From positions 1 through 64,000 of the forward strand of contig NZ_JWTA01000019.1 in NCBI RefSeq assembly GCF_000813825.1: a stretch of DNA of 64,000 nucleotides. The letters are read 5' to 3'. Shown here in pieces: positions 25,002-35,583 of the stretch; the first letter of the stretch is position 1, and every line of letters starts with the position of its first letter. The notes beneath the pieces were generated by a model. That model was not told the origin of the DNA. It made no database searches and saw only the letters and a list, made by a program, of their open reading frames with translations. Source of the DNA: Chryseobacterium taiwanense. Its GTDB lineage: Bacteria > Bacteroidota > Bacteroidia > Flavobacteriales > Weeksellaceae. The position numbers and the translations under genes are program-made.

Positions 25002-25065
25002 TAGGTAATAGATGCGGTATGATTTGAAAGCTCGTCGGTATTTTATAATGGACATCCTCCATAAT

Positions 25066-25116
25066 TCCCCTCCTTTGGAGGGGTGGCGAAAATTCAAAGA
25101 ATTTTTGACGGGGTGG
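25066..25116. repeat. CCCCTCC...GACGGGGTGG repeat, copy 1
   Basis: The unit runs from TCCCCTCCTTTGGAGGGGTG through GCGAAAATTCAAAGAATTTT to GACGGGGTGG. Copies are at 32925-32976 and 43226-43277 on the same strand and, inverted, at 43327-43377. It holds two short palindromes and is a dispersed intergenic repeat. Confidence 0.85.
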
Positions 25117-25153
25117 TAAAAATAGATTCAATTACATCATCTTTTTTCAAATA

Positions 25154-25181
25154 AAAAAAGCCCCTTAAAAAAGGAGCTTTT
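25154..25181 (-). terminator. Terminator of icd
   Basis: On the reverse strand AAAAGCTCCTT, loop TTTT, AAGGGGCTTTTTTT forms a stem with one G-T pair and a U run, 23 bases after the icd stop. Confidence 0.75.
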
Positions 25182-25203
25182 ATTTATATATCAAAACCGA
25201 AAA

Positions 25204-27456
<2,253 letters not shown>

Positions 27457-27459
27457 TCA

Positions 27460-27489
27460 CAAATTTAGTGATTATGATTCTTTTTTCAA
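27460..27489 (-). promoter_or_regulatory. Promoter of icd (TTG-N19-TAAATTTG)
   Basis: On the reverse strand TTG (27487-27489) and TAAATTTG (27460-27467) are 19 bases apart, a full match to the Bacteroidota consensus, 36 bases before the ATG. Confidence 0.75.
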
Positions 27490-27505
27490 CTTCTTTTACA
27501 TAAAA

Positions 27506-27525
27506 AAAGAGGCTGTTGCCTCTTT
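27506..27525 (-). terminator. Terminator of the SusE-like gene
   Basis: AAAGAGGC and GCCTCTTT pair perfectly; a T run follows on the reverse strand. It lies just after the gene's stop. Confidence 0.75.
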
Positions 27526-27529
27526 AAAT

Positions 27530-28633
27530 TTATATTTGAGTAATTGTGTAAGTTCCGGTTCCGTCAAAATTTACATTAAATTCAATTTTATAATTTTTTG
27601 GAGTTGTCGTTGTATTAGGAATCATAATTGGTGCTCCATCTATATCAAAATTTCCATCATTTAAATTATCACCTAATTCTTCTTGATTTAATGTAATGAC
27701 AAATGTTGGAGAATTACTTGTAACTCCATAAACCTGTGTTGAAAATTTGTTGGTCGCAACATTGTAAGTTAAAGGTGTCATTGAAGAAGGACCTGAACCT
27801 ATGAAATCAATTTGAGGTGTAAAATTTTCTAAAGTAGCAGAATACATTGCAACACTTCCCCATATTGTGGAATTAAAGACTTTTATGGAATAAAAGCCGT
27901 TTGAAGATGCTGTATAACTGTTTCCATTAGGAATAATTAGATTGTTTGTATCACTTCCATAAACTTGCGCAGAAGCATTTTGTGCAGCAATAAATTTTAA
28001 TTGAGTGTTTGCAGGAAAATATTTGTAACCTTGTTTCCAAGAATTTACAACTCTCAAAAGTTCTGCTCCTGAAGGGTTAAATGAATTATATGAGCCGTAA
28101 AGATAAAGATTCAAAGGTAAAGAACTGCTTCCACTAGAAGATTGAGGTAAATTTAAATTTCCAGCGTCATCAACATTTAAAGTATAATTTGTTCCATTTG
28201 GAGAAACTAAAGTAATTCCTTGCCCTGCACCTGTTACAACAGTTTTACTCACTTGAGCATAAGGGACTGTCATTAATTGATTTACCCCAACATTTGTATA
28301 ATTACTTCCGCCTGCAGGATCCATTTCCACTTTCACAAATTTTGTGTTGGTTCCCCAGTTAATACCTGCAAAAGTTCCTGTTGTTGCTGTACCTTGTCCA
28401 ATATTTAGGTTGACCAAACCTTTAGCATTGGTTGTTTTAGTATGGGTTTCTGTGTATAAAACTGTTCCTGTCGCAGAGTTTTCTAAAATGCTTATTCTCA
28501 AAGCAACATTACCGTTAGCAATAGGCGCTCCGGATGCATTGAATGCAATTGTTTGATAACTAAAAGCTTGTGGAACTTGCGCGCTTAATAATGTTGCAAG
28601 AAATAATCCTATAGTTGCGTATAATTTTTTCAT
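27530..28633 (-). CDS. Exported protein with SusE-like C-terminal domain
   Basis: The start at 28633 gives a signal peptide (MKKLYATIGLFLATLLSAQ) and avoids overlap with the gene upstream; a longer frame from 28699 is less likely. The 367-residue protein opens with VPQAFSYQTIAFNASGAPIANGNVALRISI, the repeat seen in many flavobacterial surface proteins, and from about residue 180 has a SusE/SusF-like beta domain (NLYLYGSYNSFNPSGAELLR, FKFIAAQ-type strands, IDGAPIMIPN). Such proteins sit on the outer membrane and can bind sugars; the true ligand is unknown. It follows a T9SS-sorted protein gene on the same strand. Confidence 0.75.
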   Translation of the reverse strand: MKKLYATIGLFLATLLSAQVPQAFSYQTIAFNASGAPIANGNVALRISILENSATGTVLYTETHTKTTNAKGLVNLNIGQGTATTGTFAGINWGTNTKFVKVEMDPAGGSNYTNVGVNQLMTVPYAQVSKTVVTGAGQGITLVSPNGTNYTLNVDDAGNLNLPQSSSGSSSLPLNLYLYGSYNSFNPSGAELLRVVNSWKQGYKYFPANTQLKFIAAQNASAQVYGSDTNNLIIPNGNSYTASSNGFYSIKVFNSTIWGSVAMYSATLENFTPQIDFIGSGPSSMTPLTYNVATNKFSTQVYGVTSNSPTFVITLNQEELGDNLNDGNFDIDGAPIMIPNTTTTPKNYKIEFNVNFDGTGTYTITQI

Positions 28634-28646
28634 GTTCAAATGGTTT

Positions 28647-29099
28647 TTAAGGTTTTTTAATGATTTTAATTGGTTTGATGTCAGAATTTTTGAAAACAAT
28701 CATATAGACACCTTGTGGAAGATGTCTTAAATCTAATTTTTCTGATTCCAGTTTTGTTTTTGAAACAAGTTTTCCTGAAAGATCATAAATTTCTACACCT
28801 TCAATTTTTGATTTTGAATTTAATTTTACATAAATGAAATCAGCTGTAGGGTTGGGGTAGATTTTTATATCGTCTTTTTCAAGTTCAGAAATACCTAATA
28901 CTTGTAAAACAGATTGATAATAAATTCCCATTGTGCCGGAGTTTGCCTGGTCAGGATCGATAGGAATCACGTAGATTTCCCCGACAGAATGTGTGAAATT
29001 ATCCGCAGAAACTGCTCCGGAGTTAATATTGCCAATCACAGATTGTGCAAAACCGAAAACAGGTACAGCGAATAAAAGGAAAGTAATTTTTCTTCGCAT
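28647..29099 (-). CDS. T9SS type A sorting-domain protein
   Basis: A 150-residue exported protein (signal MRRKITFLLFAVPVFGFAQ). Its last 75 residues are a type IX secretion C-terminal sorting domain: IKIYPNPTADFIYVKL, VEIYDLSGKLVSKTK, LDLRHLPQGVYMIVFKN and a basic end. The N-terminal part (GAVSADNFTHSVGEIYVIP) resembles the short passenger of proteins beside T9SS-sorted adhesins. It lies 13 bases upstream of the SusE-like gene and is probably co-transcribed. Confidence 0.85.
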   Translation of the reverse strand: MRRKITFLLFAVPVFGFAQSVIGNINSGAVSADNFTHSVGEIYVIPIDPDQANSGTMGIYYQSVLQVLGISELEKDDIKIYPNPTADFIYVKLNSKSKIEGVEIYDLSGKLVSKTKLESEKLDLRHLPQGVYMIVFKNSDIKPIKIIKKP

Positions 29100-29232
29100 G
29101 GTTAATGTTTTTTAAGTCTGCGAAGATAAATAAATTTTAATTTAAAATTATGATTGTCGGATATAAGTATTTTTATTCTCACTTTATGATTAATTTAACC
29201 TTGAATAAGTTTAAAAAGCTCATCATTTTGAT

Positions 29233-29240
29233 TAAATTTG
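29233..29240 (+). promoter_or_regulatory. Possible -7 box of cytosolic tpx
   Basis: TAAATTTG fits the -7 consensus 22 bases before the tpx ATG, but no TTG lies at the right distance upstream, so the call is weak. Confidence 0.35.
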
Positions 29241-29262
29241 AAAAAACTTAAAAAATAAATTT

Positions 29263-29763
29263 ATGTCAACGACTATTACGTTAAAAGGAAACGCAATACA
29301 TACAGTAGGAGTTCTTCCGTCAGTAGGAACAACAATCAGAGATTTTGCTTTGGTAGATTCTAATTTGAATGTGAAGACTTTGGAAAACTTTGATGGAAAG
29401 AAAAAAGTGATCAATATTTTTCCTTCTATTGATACAGGAATTTGTGCAGCTTCTGCAAGAAAATTTAATGAAGAAGCTTCAAATTTAGAAAACACTGTTG
29501 TAATCAACGTTTCTAAAGATTTGCCTTTTGCATTAGGAAGATTCTGTGCAGCTGAAGGGTTGAACAATGTAGAAACTCTTTCAGATTTCAGAGGTAGCTT
29601 TGGTGATGATTATGAAGTGACAATTGCTGATTCTCCAATGAAAGGTCTTTTGAGCCGTGCTGTAATTGTTACAGATGAAAATAATAAAGTAGTGTATACA
29701 GAACAGGTTTCTGAAATTGTACACGAACCAAATTATGAAGTAGCTCTAGCAGCATTAAAATAA
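29263..29763 (+). CDS. tpx: Cytosolic thiol peroxidase (Tpx)
   Basis: A 166-residue Tpx without a signal peptide. The peroxidatic cysteine is C61 (SIDTGICAAS) and the resolving one C95 (GRFCAAEG). It shares the body of the exported copy at 7082-7654 but stays in the cytoplasm. It reduces hydroperoxides with thioredoxin. A hairpin terminator follows. Confidence 0.95.
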   Translation: MSTTITLKGNAIHTVGVLPSVGTTIRDFALVDSNLNVKTLENFDGKKKVINIFPSIDTGICAASARKFNEEASNLENTVVINVSKDLPFALGRFCAAEGLNNVETLSDFRGSFGDDYEVTIADSPMKGLLSRAVIVTDENNKVVYTEQVSEIVHEPNYEVALAALK

Positions 29764-29788
29764 GATAATAGAAATAAAAAATTCTATA

Positions 29789-29821
29789 AGGTCCTGTGAA
29801 AATTTTTTGCAGGACTTTTTG
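29789..29821 (+). terminator. Terminator of cytosolic tpx
   Basis: AAGGTCCTG and CAGGACTTTTT pair around a loop containing a T run; the T tail follows. Confidence 0.75.
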
Positions 29822-29938
29822 TTTAAATATGCATGATTCAAAAATAAGGACTGTGCTTTCGACGAAAGGAGAAATCTACATTTACAATTGCTGACTCAAA
29901 TCAATAAAAATTAAAAACAATACGCCTACCTTTACAAA

Positions 29939-31150
29939 ATGAAACGCTCCGGAACAGCAGATTTACCTTTACATTATGGCAAAGTACCACCTTGGCTGTA
30001 TGAGCGTATGTCAATTCTCGGACTTTCTATTGTGGAGGTGATCTTAATGGATTATGGTAAAGATGAAGTTCTTCGTCGATTGGCAGATCCGTTTTGGTTT
30101 CAGAGTTTTGGTGCGGTGATGGGAATGGATTGGCATTCTTCAGGAATTACAACCTCTGTCATGGGCGCTTTGAAACGATCGATTAATCCAAATTCTCAGT
30201 CTCTGGGACTTTATATTTGTGGAGGAAAAGGTAAATTTTCCAGAGATACTCCTTCAGAATTACTTCAGATTGCTGATAAAACAGGTTTGAATGGAAAAGA
30301 TCTGGTAAAAGCAAGCAAACTTTCTGCAAAAGTTGATAATACGGCTATTCAGGATGGGTATCAATTATATCTGCATAATTTTATTCTATCCGATAACGGA
30401 AATTGGAGCGTCGTTCAGCAAGGAATGCACGAATCTGATGGAACAGCAAGACGCTATCATTGGCATTCAGAAAATATAAAATCCTTTGTTGAAGAACCTC
30501 ATACAGGAATTAATGGAATTTCCAGAGGTCAGATTTTAAATTTAACAGCTTCTGAAGCTTCAGAAAATCGGAAAGGGATTTTAGAAATCTCTCATACTGA
30601 TTCTGCGGAAATTATGAGCGATTTCGCAAGACTTATTCTTCCCGCTCATCATGATGTTCAGGCTTCCGATGTAGATTTGAAGCGCCTAGGTGCCCTTTTG
30701 TATATAACAAGAGAACAACAGCCGCAAAACTTTGAAGATTTATTGATGTTGGAAGGAGTAGGGCCAAGAACGATGCAGTCTTTGGCTTTGGTGAGTGAAG
30801 TGATTCACGGAGCACCTTCGAGATTCAAAGATCCTGCAAGATTTTCTTTTGCTCATGGCGGAAAAGACGGCCATCCTTTTCCTGTTCCGACAAAAATCTA
30901 TGACGAAAGTATTCAAATTCTTAAAACAGGAATTGAAAAATCCAAGCTTGGAAACTCGGATAAATTAAATACACTTAATAAACTTCATCAGATTATTGAA
31001 GCAACAGAGAAAGATTTTACACCCGATTTTGATATTGAGCAGGTTATTGAAGAAGAAAGGCAAAATTCATGGCGTTTTGGCGGTAAAACCGTTTTTGGAG
31101 ATGCCCAGAAACCATCTTCTCCAAAACCAATTCAGCTTTCTTTATTTTAA
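29939..31150 (+). CDS. DUF763 protein
   Basis: A 403-residue cytoplasmic protein beginning MKRSGTADLPLHYGKVPPWL, the DUF763 hallmark. Other family blocks are GMDWHSSGITTSVMGALKRS, YICGGKGKFSRDTP, ARRYHWHS and a helix-hairpin-helix near residue 270 (EDLLMLEGVGPRTMQSLALV), which suggests DNA contact. The family is found in bacteria and archaea, has no known reaction, and has been discussed as a nucleic-acid enzyme. It is a lone gene. Confidence 0.92.
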   Translation: MKRSGTADLPLHYGKVPPWLYERMSILGLSIVEVILMDYGKDEVLRRLADPFWFQSFGAVMGMDWHSSGITTSVMGALKRSINPNSQSLGLYICGGKGKFSRDTPSELLQIADKTGLNGKDLVKASKLSAKVDNTAIQDGYQLYLHNFILSDNGNWSVVQQGMHESDGTARRYHWHSENIKSFVEEPHTGINGISRGQILNLTASEASENRKGILEISHTDSAEIMSDFARLILPAHHDVQASDVDLKRLGALLYITREQQPQNFEDLLMLEGVGPRTMQSLALVSEVIHGAPSRFKDPARFSFAHGGKDGHPFPVPTKIYDESIQILKTGIEKSKLGNSDKLNTLNKLHQIIEATEKDFTPDFDIEQVIEEERQNSWRFGGKTVFGDAQKPSSPKPIQLSLF

Positions 31151-31358
31151 GGTTCTTCATTTTACTTTATTAGATTTATAATAACAACCATAAAGTTATT
31201 GTTTAATAATTTGTAATTAATATAAATAGTTTATGGTACTTATATGTAATGGATTACATTAATATGTCATGTCGTATTTATTATTTTGTTTAATATTTTC
31301 TTCATCAGTTCAGATAAAAATTCTAATTTTAAAACCCTATAAAAAAACATTGAATTTG

Positions 31359-31949
31359 ATGAGCAATAAAGCCTTAGAGATCTGCTATGATTTCCCGTTT
31401 TTCCTACAGGAAGAGCTCGATGAGATATTTCAGGCTCATGAAAAAGTATTTTTTCAGAAAGGCGATTTCATCTTGGAAGAAGGAAAAACAGCCAATGAGT
31501 ACTATATTTTGGAGAAAGGACTGGTTCGTTCATTTGTCAATGATTTTAACGGGAATGAAGTGACGACTCACTTTTTTGTGGAAAATGAAGTGATTATTGA
31601 AGTTTCTTCATTATTTCAGAGGATTCCGACACAGGAAAATATTGTCTGCATTACAGACTGTGAATGCTGGAAATTTGATTTTGAAACTTTTCAGGAGCTA
31701 TTCCACAAGATTCCCAACCTCAGAGAATGGGGAAGAGCATGGATGTCTCAGCAGCTTTTTGTATACAAACAACGTTCGGTAGAAATGTTTACGCTTTCCG
31801 CAACGAAACGCTACCTTAATCTATTAGAACAGAAACCTCATGTGATACAGTTTGCTCCGTTAAAGCAAATTGCTTCCTATCTGGGAGTTACCGATACTTC
31901 TTTGAGCCGAATTCGTAAAGAATTGGTATCACATCCAAATAAAAATTAA
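31359..31949 (+). CDS. Crp/Fnr-family transcription regulator
   Basis: The start at 31359 (MSNKALEICYDFPFFLQEEL) gives the usual 196 residues; an upstream ATG at 31269 adds an unlike hydrophobic stretch. Residues 20-120 form a cyclic-nucleotide-type beta barrel (FFQKGDFILEEGKTANEYYILEKGLV); 150-190 form the helix-turn-helix (LKQIASYLGVTDTSLSRIRKEL), whose reading helix lacks the Arg-Glu pair of Crp. No cysteines suitable for an FeS cluster are arranged at the N-terminus. A TTGCC-N4-GGCAA palindrome lies just after it, over the next promoter, and is its probable site. Confidence 0.9.
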   Translation: MSNKALEICYDFPFFLQEELDEIFQAHEKVFFQKGDFILEEGKTANEYYILEKGLVRSFVNDFNGNEVTTHFFVENEVIIEVSSLFQRIPTQENIVCITDCECWKFDFETFQELFHKIPNLREWGRAWMSQQLFVYKQRSVEMFTLSATKRYLNLLEQKPHVIQFAPLKQIASYLGVTDTSLSRIRKELVSHPNKN

Positions 31950-31951
31950 AT

Positions 31952-31996
31952 CTTGCCTTATGGCAAGTTGACTTTCATGGTGACTTGGTAATTTTG
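31952..31996 (+). promoter_or_regulatory. Promoter and Fnr-type palindrome of the VOC cluster
   Basis: TTGCC-TTAT-GGCAA (31953-31966) is a perfect palindrome with the Fnr half-site architecture. TTG (31968-31970) and TAATTTTG (31989-31996) are 18 bases apart, a full promoter match. If transcription starts near 32003, the palindrome centre is at about -43, the place where a Crp/Fnr activator binds. The start codon of the first VOC gene is at 32028. Confidence 0.65.
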
Positions 31997-32027
31997 AATA
32001 AAAGTTTAACACTAAAAAAATTACAAA

Positions 32028-32438
32028 ATGAAAATCAATCAAATTTACGTAAACCTTCCGGTAAAAGATGTTCAGAAAACAAGAGAATTTTGGACGAAAC
32101 TAGGGTTTTCCATTAATGAACAATTCTCAGATGAAAAAGCAATTTGTGTCATTATGAAAGAAGATCATATTTATACCATGTTTTTAAAAGAAGAGTTTTT
32201 TCAGACGTTTACAGACAGACCGGTTGCAAAAGGAGAGACTACTCAGACACTTCTTGCCATTGGAGTCAACAGTCGTGAAGAAGTGGATGGAATGGTAAAA
32301 ACGGCTATTGAAAACGGCGGCTCAAAATATAGCGAGCCACAAGATCACGGCTGGATGTATCAAAGTGCTTTTTCAGATTTAAACGGGCACCAGTGGGAAG
32401 TAATGTTTGCAGACATGTCTAAGCTTCCGACCGAATAA
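32028..32438 (+). CDS. VOC-fold (glyoxalase-like) protein, copy A
   Basis: A 136-residue single-domain vicinal-oxygen-chelate protein (MKINQIYVNLPVKDVQKTREFWTKLG, EPQDHGWMYQSAFSDLNGHQWEVMF). The C-terminal half holds His and Glu residues that could be metal ligands (DHGW, GHQWE). It resembles glyoxalase/bleomycin-resistance proteins; substrate unknown. It is a close tandem copy of the next gene. Confidence 0.88.
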   Translation: MKINQIYVNLPVKDVQKTREFWTKLGFSINEQFSDEKAICVIMKEDHIYTMFLKEEFFQTFTDRPVAKGETTQTLLAIGVNSREEVDGMVKTAIENGGSKYSEPQDHGWMYQSAFSDLNGHQWEVMFADMSKLPTE

Positions 32439-32479
32439 TACAGCTACTTTGCTCAAGTTTAACACTAAAAAATTATACA

Positions 32480-32887
32480 ATGAAAATCAATCAGATTTAT
32501 GTTAATCTTCCGGTAAAAGATATTCAGAAAACTAAGGAATTCTGGACAAACGTAGGATTTCCGATCAACGAACAGATTACTGATGAAAAGGCAGTTTGTG
32601 TAATGATGAATGAGAATATGCAGATCATGTTTCTGACGGAAGAATTTTTCCAGACTTTTTCTGAAAGACCGGTTCCAAAAGGAGATACTACACAGGTTTT
32701 GGTGGCAATCGGTTTAGATAGTCGGGAAGAAGTAGATCAGGTGGTAAATGCTGCTGTAGCCAACGGAGCTTATCAGCATGAAGAACCGCAGGATCATGGT
32801 TGGATGTATCAAAATTCTTTTTGGGACATCAACGGACACGGTTGGAATGTCATTTTTGCAGATTCTTCTCAACTCCCGACCGAATAA
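32480..32887 (+). CDS. VOC-fold (glyoxalase-like) protein, copy B
   Basis: A 135-residue paralogue of the gene just upstream: the first 22 residues differ only slightly (MKINQIYVNLPVKDIQKTKEFW), and the 24-base leader before the ATG is also nearly the same. At the end the metal-type pair reads DHGW and GHGWN, with Asn in place of Glu, so the metal site may have changed. It arose by recent tandem duplication. Confidence 0.88.
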   Translation: MKINQIYVNLPVKDIQKTKEFWTNVGFPINEQITDEKAVCVMMNENMQIMFLTEEFFQTFSERPVPKGDTTQVLVAIGLDSREEVDQVVNAAVANGAYQHEEPQDHGWMYQNSFWDINGHGWNVIFADSSQLPTE

Positions 32888-32924
32888 ATTAATCTCACTC
32901 AGAATTATTGAAAGCACTTCAAAT

Positions 32925-32976
32925 TCCCCTCCAGTGAAGGGGTGGCGAAAATTCAAAGAATTTTTGACGGGGTGGT
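32925..32976. repeat. CCCCTCC...GACGGGGTGG repeat, copy 2
   Basis: Same unit as 25066-25116 with a few changes in the first palindrome. It lies between VOC copy B and the DinB gene and marks a break in the cluster. Confidence 0.85.
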
Positions 32977-33062
32977 CAAGACATATAAATTTAAAAATCT
33001 CACTATAAGCATCATTATTTGTAAAAAACTGTGGGAAAATTCAAACCTCCAAATCCAAAAAT

Positions 33063-33515
33063 ATGAAAAAGGATATTGAAATTATCAAGATTCAAATTTC
33101 AAGCAACTATAAAGTAATCTTAATGAATATTGAGGGGACTACCAATGAGGAAGCTTTGATTTTTCCTAATGGTGAAGCCAATTGTCTGAACTGGGTGTTA
33201 GGACATTTAATCTACATCAGAAATCCCTTACTGAATATTTTAGGGGAAGAATCGGTTTGGGATAATGAAAAATTTTCATGTTATAACAGAGGTGCAATTC
33301 CTTTAGAGAGAAAAGATGAATTTGTGTCTTTTGATGAGCTTACATCCTATTTAAAACAATCTCAGGATAGACTAGAGTCAAAATTGAATACAATGGAAAG
33401 CTTCAATCCGGAACAAATTAAAGATGTTTCCATACTTTGTTTTCATGAAATTTACCATAGTGGACAATTAGGTTATGTAAGAAGAATTCTTGGGAAACCC
33501 GGTGCTATCAAATAA
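33063..33515 (+). CDS. DinB-fold metal-binding protein
   Basis: A 150-residue DinB/YfiT-like four-helix bundle. The three metal histidines are present: H48 in LNWVLGHL, and H128 and H132 in FHEIYHSGQLGYVRRILG. The family includes thiol transferases (BacillithiolS-transferase, mycothiol-dependent enzymes) and many unassigned proteins. A detoxifying S-transferase role is possible but not proven. Confidence 0.82.
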   Translation: MKKDIEIIKIQISSNYKVILMNIEGTTNEEALIFPNGEANCLNWVLGHLIYIRNPLLNILGEESVWDNEKFSCYNRGAIPLERKDEFVSFDELTSYLKQSQDRLESKLNTMESFNPEQIKDVSILCFHEIYHSGQLGYVRRILGKPGAIK

Positions 33516-33525
33516 AATACTCATT

Positions 33526-33966
33526 ATGGAAAACTCTTTTTCAATTCTACATGATCTAAAAGTCGGGGCAACCATAGAAAATACTTTTAGAATGGTTTCC
33601 GTTCCCGAATTTTTAAATGAATGGTGGACGCATTATTCCCAAGGAAAACCGGAGCTAGGTTCAGAGTATGTTTTTGAATTTTCAGAAGAATATAAGTGGA
33701 AAGGAAAAGTTACAAAACTTAATCCACCTTTTGAAATTGAATATCTCATGACTGAGGCAGACCAAGACTGGACAGGAACAAGAGTCGGGTTTATTTTAAA
33801 AGAAACTCAAAACGGAACCAAATTAAGTTTTTACCACAACGATTGGAAATTGACAAATGAGCATTTTAAGCAAACCTCTTTCTGTTGGGCGATGTACTTA
33901 CGAATTCTAAGAAAATTTGTGGAAGAAGGTTTTCATATTCCTTATTCGGAAAGAGATAATTTTTAA
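33526..33966 (+). CDS. SRPBCC (AHSA1-like) protein
   Basis: Start chosen at 33526 (MENSFSILHDLKVGATIENTF); the frame also opens at 33490 within the previous gene. The 146-residue product has the START-like helix-grip fold: NEWWTHYSQGKPELGSEYVFEF, KWKGKVTKLNPPFEIEYLM and WTGTRVGFILKE. These proteins bind hydrophobic ligands; no ligand can be set. It starts 10 bases after the DinB gene. Confidence 0.82.
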   Translation: MENSFSILHDLKVGATIENTFRMVSVPEFLNEWWTHYSQGKPELGSEYVFEFSEEYKWKGKVTKLNPPFEIEYLMTEADQDWTGTRVGFILKETQNGTKLSFYHNDWKLTNEHFKQTSFCWAMYLRILRKFVEEGFHIPYSERDNF

Positions 33967-33990
33967 AACAATTAATAAAAATCAAACAAA

Positions 33991-34515
33991 ATGGACACAC
34001 CAATATCAAAAAAATTAGAGATCATAATTCCTGCTTATCGAGGACACAGTCAGACTTTTTTGTTGGTTCTTGACGGAATTTCAGAAGAAGACGCTTTAAA
34101 AAGAATAGAAGGAAGAACCAATCACATCATTTGGATGGTTGGGAATTTTCTGGATATGCGTTATGGATTAGGATTTGTTCTCGGGTTTACCGAAGAATTT
34201 AAATATAAAGACTTTTTCTTTCAGGGGAAGGCTTTAGATGAAAGCTTCACGTATCCTACTTTACAGGAATTGAAAGAAGAATTTCATAAAATTTCCCCTT
34301 TAGTCTATCAAAGATTACTGGAGGCAACAGACGAAGAACTAGATAAAGCTTTTCCTATGGGAATGAATATTGACTTCTTTCCGGAAACGGTCTTGAATTT
34401 TGTAGGAATGTGCATTGGCCGTGAAGATTATCTGTGCGGACAAATCGGATTGATGCGAAGAATTCTGGGCTACGAAGGAATGAAGTACGATTTTGATAAA
34501 GACTTAAAATATTAA
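33991..34515 (+). CDS. DinB-fold protein lacking metal histidines
   Basis: A 174-residue DinB-like bundle. Aligned to the DinB gene at 33063, its three metal positions are N52 (IIWMVGN), R144 and L148 (GREDYLCGQIGLMRRILG), so all three histidines are gone while the helix sequence is kept. It is probably a non-catalytic or re-purposed binder. It starts 25 bases after the SRPBCC gene. Confidence 0.82.
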   Translation: MDTPISKKLEIIIPAYRGHSQTFLLVLDGISEEDALKRIEGRTNHIIWMVGNFLDMRYGLGFVLGFTEEFKYKDFFFQGKALDESFTYPTLQELKEEFHKISPLVYQRLLEATDEELDKAFPMGMNIDFFPETVLNFVGMCIGREDYLCGQIGLMRRILGYEGMKYDFDKDLKY

Positions 34516-34517
34516 GA

Positions 34518-35291
34518 ATGAATCTTCGAGAAAAAGGATATAAGGAGGTGAATGGAATCAAAATGTATTACGAAATATATGGTTCCGGAAAACCTTTGGT
34601 GTTGATTCACGGAGGAGGTTCTTCATTTCTGTTCGATTACAAAGAAATCGTTTCTAGACTAGAAAATCAATTTCAGTTAATAGGAATTGATCTGCAAAAT
34701 CATGGAATGACCGAACATCGCGATATTCCAGAGACTTTTGAACAGGATGCACATGATGTTGCAGCTCTTCTGAAGGAAATTAATATCGAAAAAGCTTTGT
34801 TTTGGGGCTTCAGTAATGGGGGAAGCACGGTAATGCAAATCGCTCATCTTTATCCTGAAATGGTAGAAAAACTAGTTGTAGCTTCTGCACTTTTTAAAAG
34901 AAGCGGAATGATAGAAGGTTTTTTTGAAAGTATGATGGATGCAACTTTGGATTCAATGCCTGAACCTTTGAAAATTAATTTTTTGAGCTTAAATCCGGAC
35001 TTTTCTGCCCTTGAAAATATGTTTGAAAAAGACAGCGGAAGAATGAAAGCTTTTGAAGACTGGAACGAAGATATTTTGAAAGGCATAAAATCTCCTACTT
35101 TGTTTATTTCAGGAGACAAAGATGTAATAAAACCTGAACATGTTGTAGAAATGTGGCGTTTAGTGAAAAGTTCTCAATTGATGATTCTTCCTGCGACTCA
35201 CGGTTCTTATATGATGGCAGATTTTGAGGGCAATGTTGACGTAAAATTAATTGACTTTACAGTAAGTGAAGTTGAGAAATTTTTGAATTAA
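34518..35291 (+). CDS. Alpha/beta hydrolase
   Basis: A 257-residue hydrolase, with the oxyanion segment LVLIHGGGSS (about 27-36) and nucleophile S99 in FWGFSNGGST; the acid is Asp in SGDKDVIKPEH and the base His in PATHGSYM. Loops are those of small esterases or lactonases. It begins 2 bases after the DinB-like gene and completes this unit (DinB, SRPBCC, DinB, hydrolase). Confidence 0.9.
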   Translation: MNLREKGYKEVNGIKMYYEIYGSGKPLVLIHGGGSSFLFDYKEIVSRLENQFQLIGIDLQNHGMTEHRDIPETFEQDAHDVAALLKEINIEKALFWGFSNGGSTVMQIAHLYPEMVEKLVVASALFKRSGMIEGFFESMMDATLDSMPEPLKINFLSLNPDFSALENMFEKDSGRMKAFEDWNEDILKGIKSPTLFISGDKDVIKPEHVVEMWRLVKSSQLMILPATHGSYMMADFEGNVDVKLIDFTVSEVEKFLN

Positions 35292-35330
35292 AGAAAATAA
35301 TTATCTGTTTCAGTACTCAATGATAATACT

Positions 35331-35403
35331 GTCATTCTGAGTGAAACGGAGTGGAGCGAAGAATCTCACGATTCAAAATAGATTCTTCCTTCTTCAGAAT
35401 GAC
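35331..35403. repeat. Dispersed palindrome, GTCATTCTGA family, copy 4
   Basis: Starts GTCATTCTGAGTGAAACGGA and ends TTCAGAATGAC. Same family as 3496-3568; it follows the hydrolase gene. Confidence 0.85.
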
Positions 35404-35435
35404 AAATGAATTGTATATGAAAATCTCAGCACTTC

Positions 35436-35512
35436 GCTGAGTGAAACGCCTTTGCGAACAAAAAAATATTTTCAAAAATTTAAAGAAAACCTTTGCGCTC
35501 TTTGCGTTAAAA
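35436..35512. repeat. GCTGAGTGAAACGCCTTTGCG repeat, copy 1
   Basis: GCTGAGTGAAACGCCTTTGC leads into A-rich DNA and then ACCTTTGCGCTCTTTGCGTT. The same arrangement recurs at 43411-43488. It lies between the hydrolase and the next VOC gene, in a 290-base gap with no gene. Confidence 0.75.
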
Positions 35513-35583
35513 ACAAAACATCAGAGTAAAGTAATCTGTTTACTTTGCTCACAATAACTAAAAAACTTAAAAAAATAGAAATC

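Noticed and set aside
25066..25116. CRISPR-like repeat
   Set aside because: Copies are dispersed over 18 kb between genes, with no regular spacers and no cas genes.
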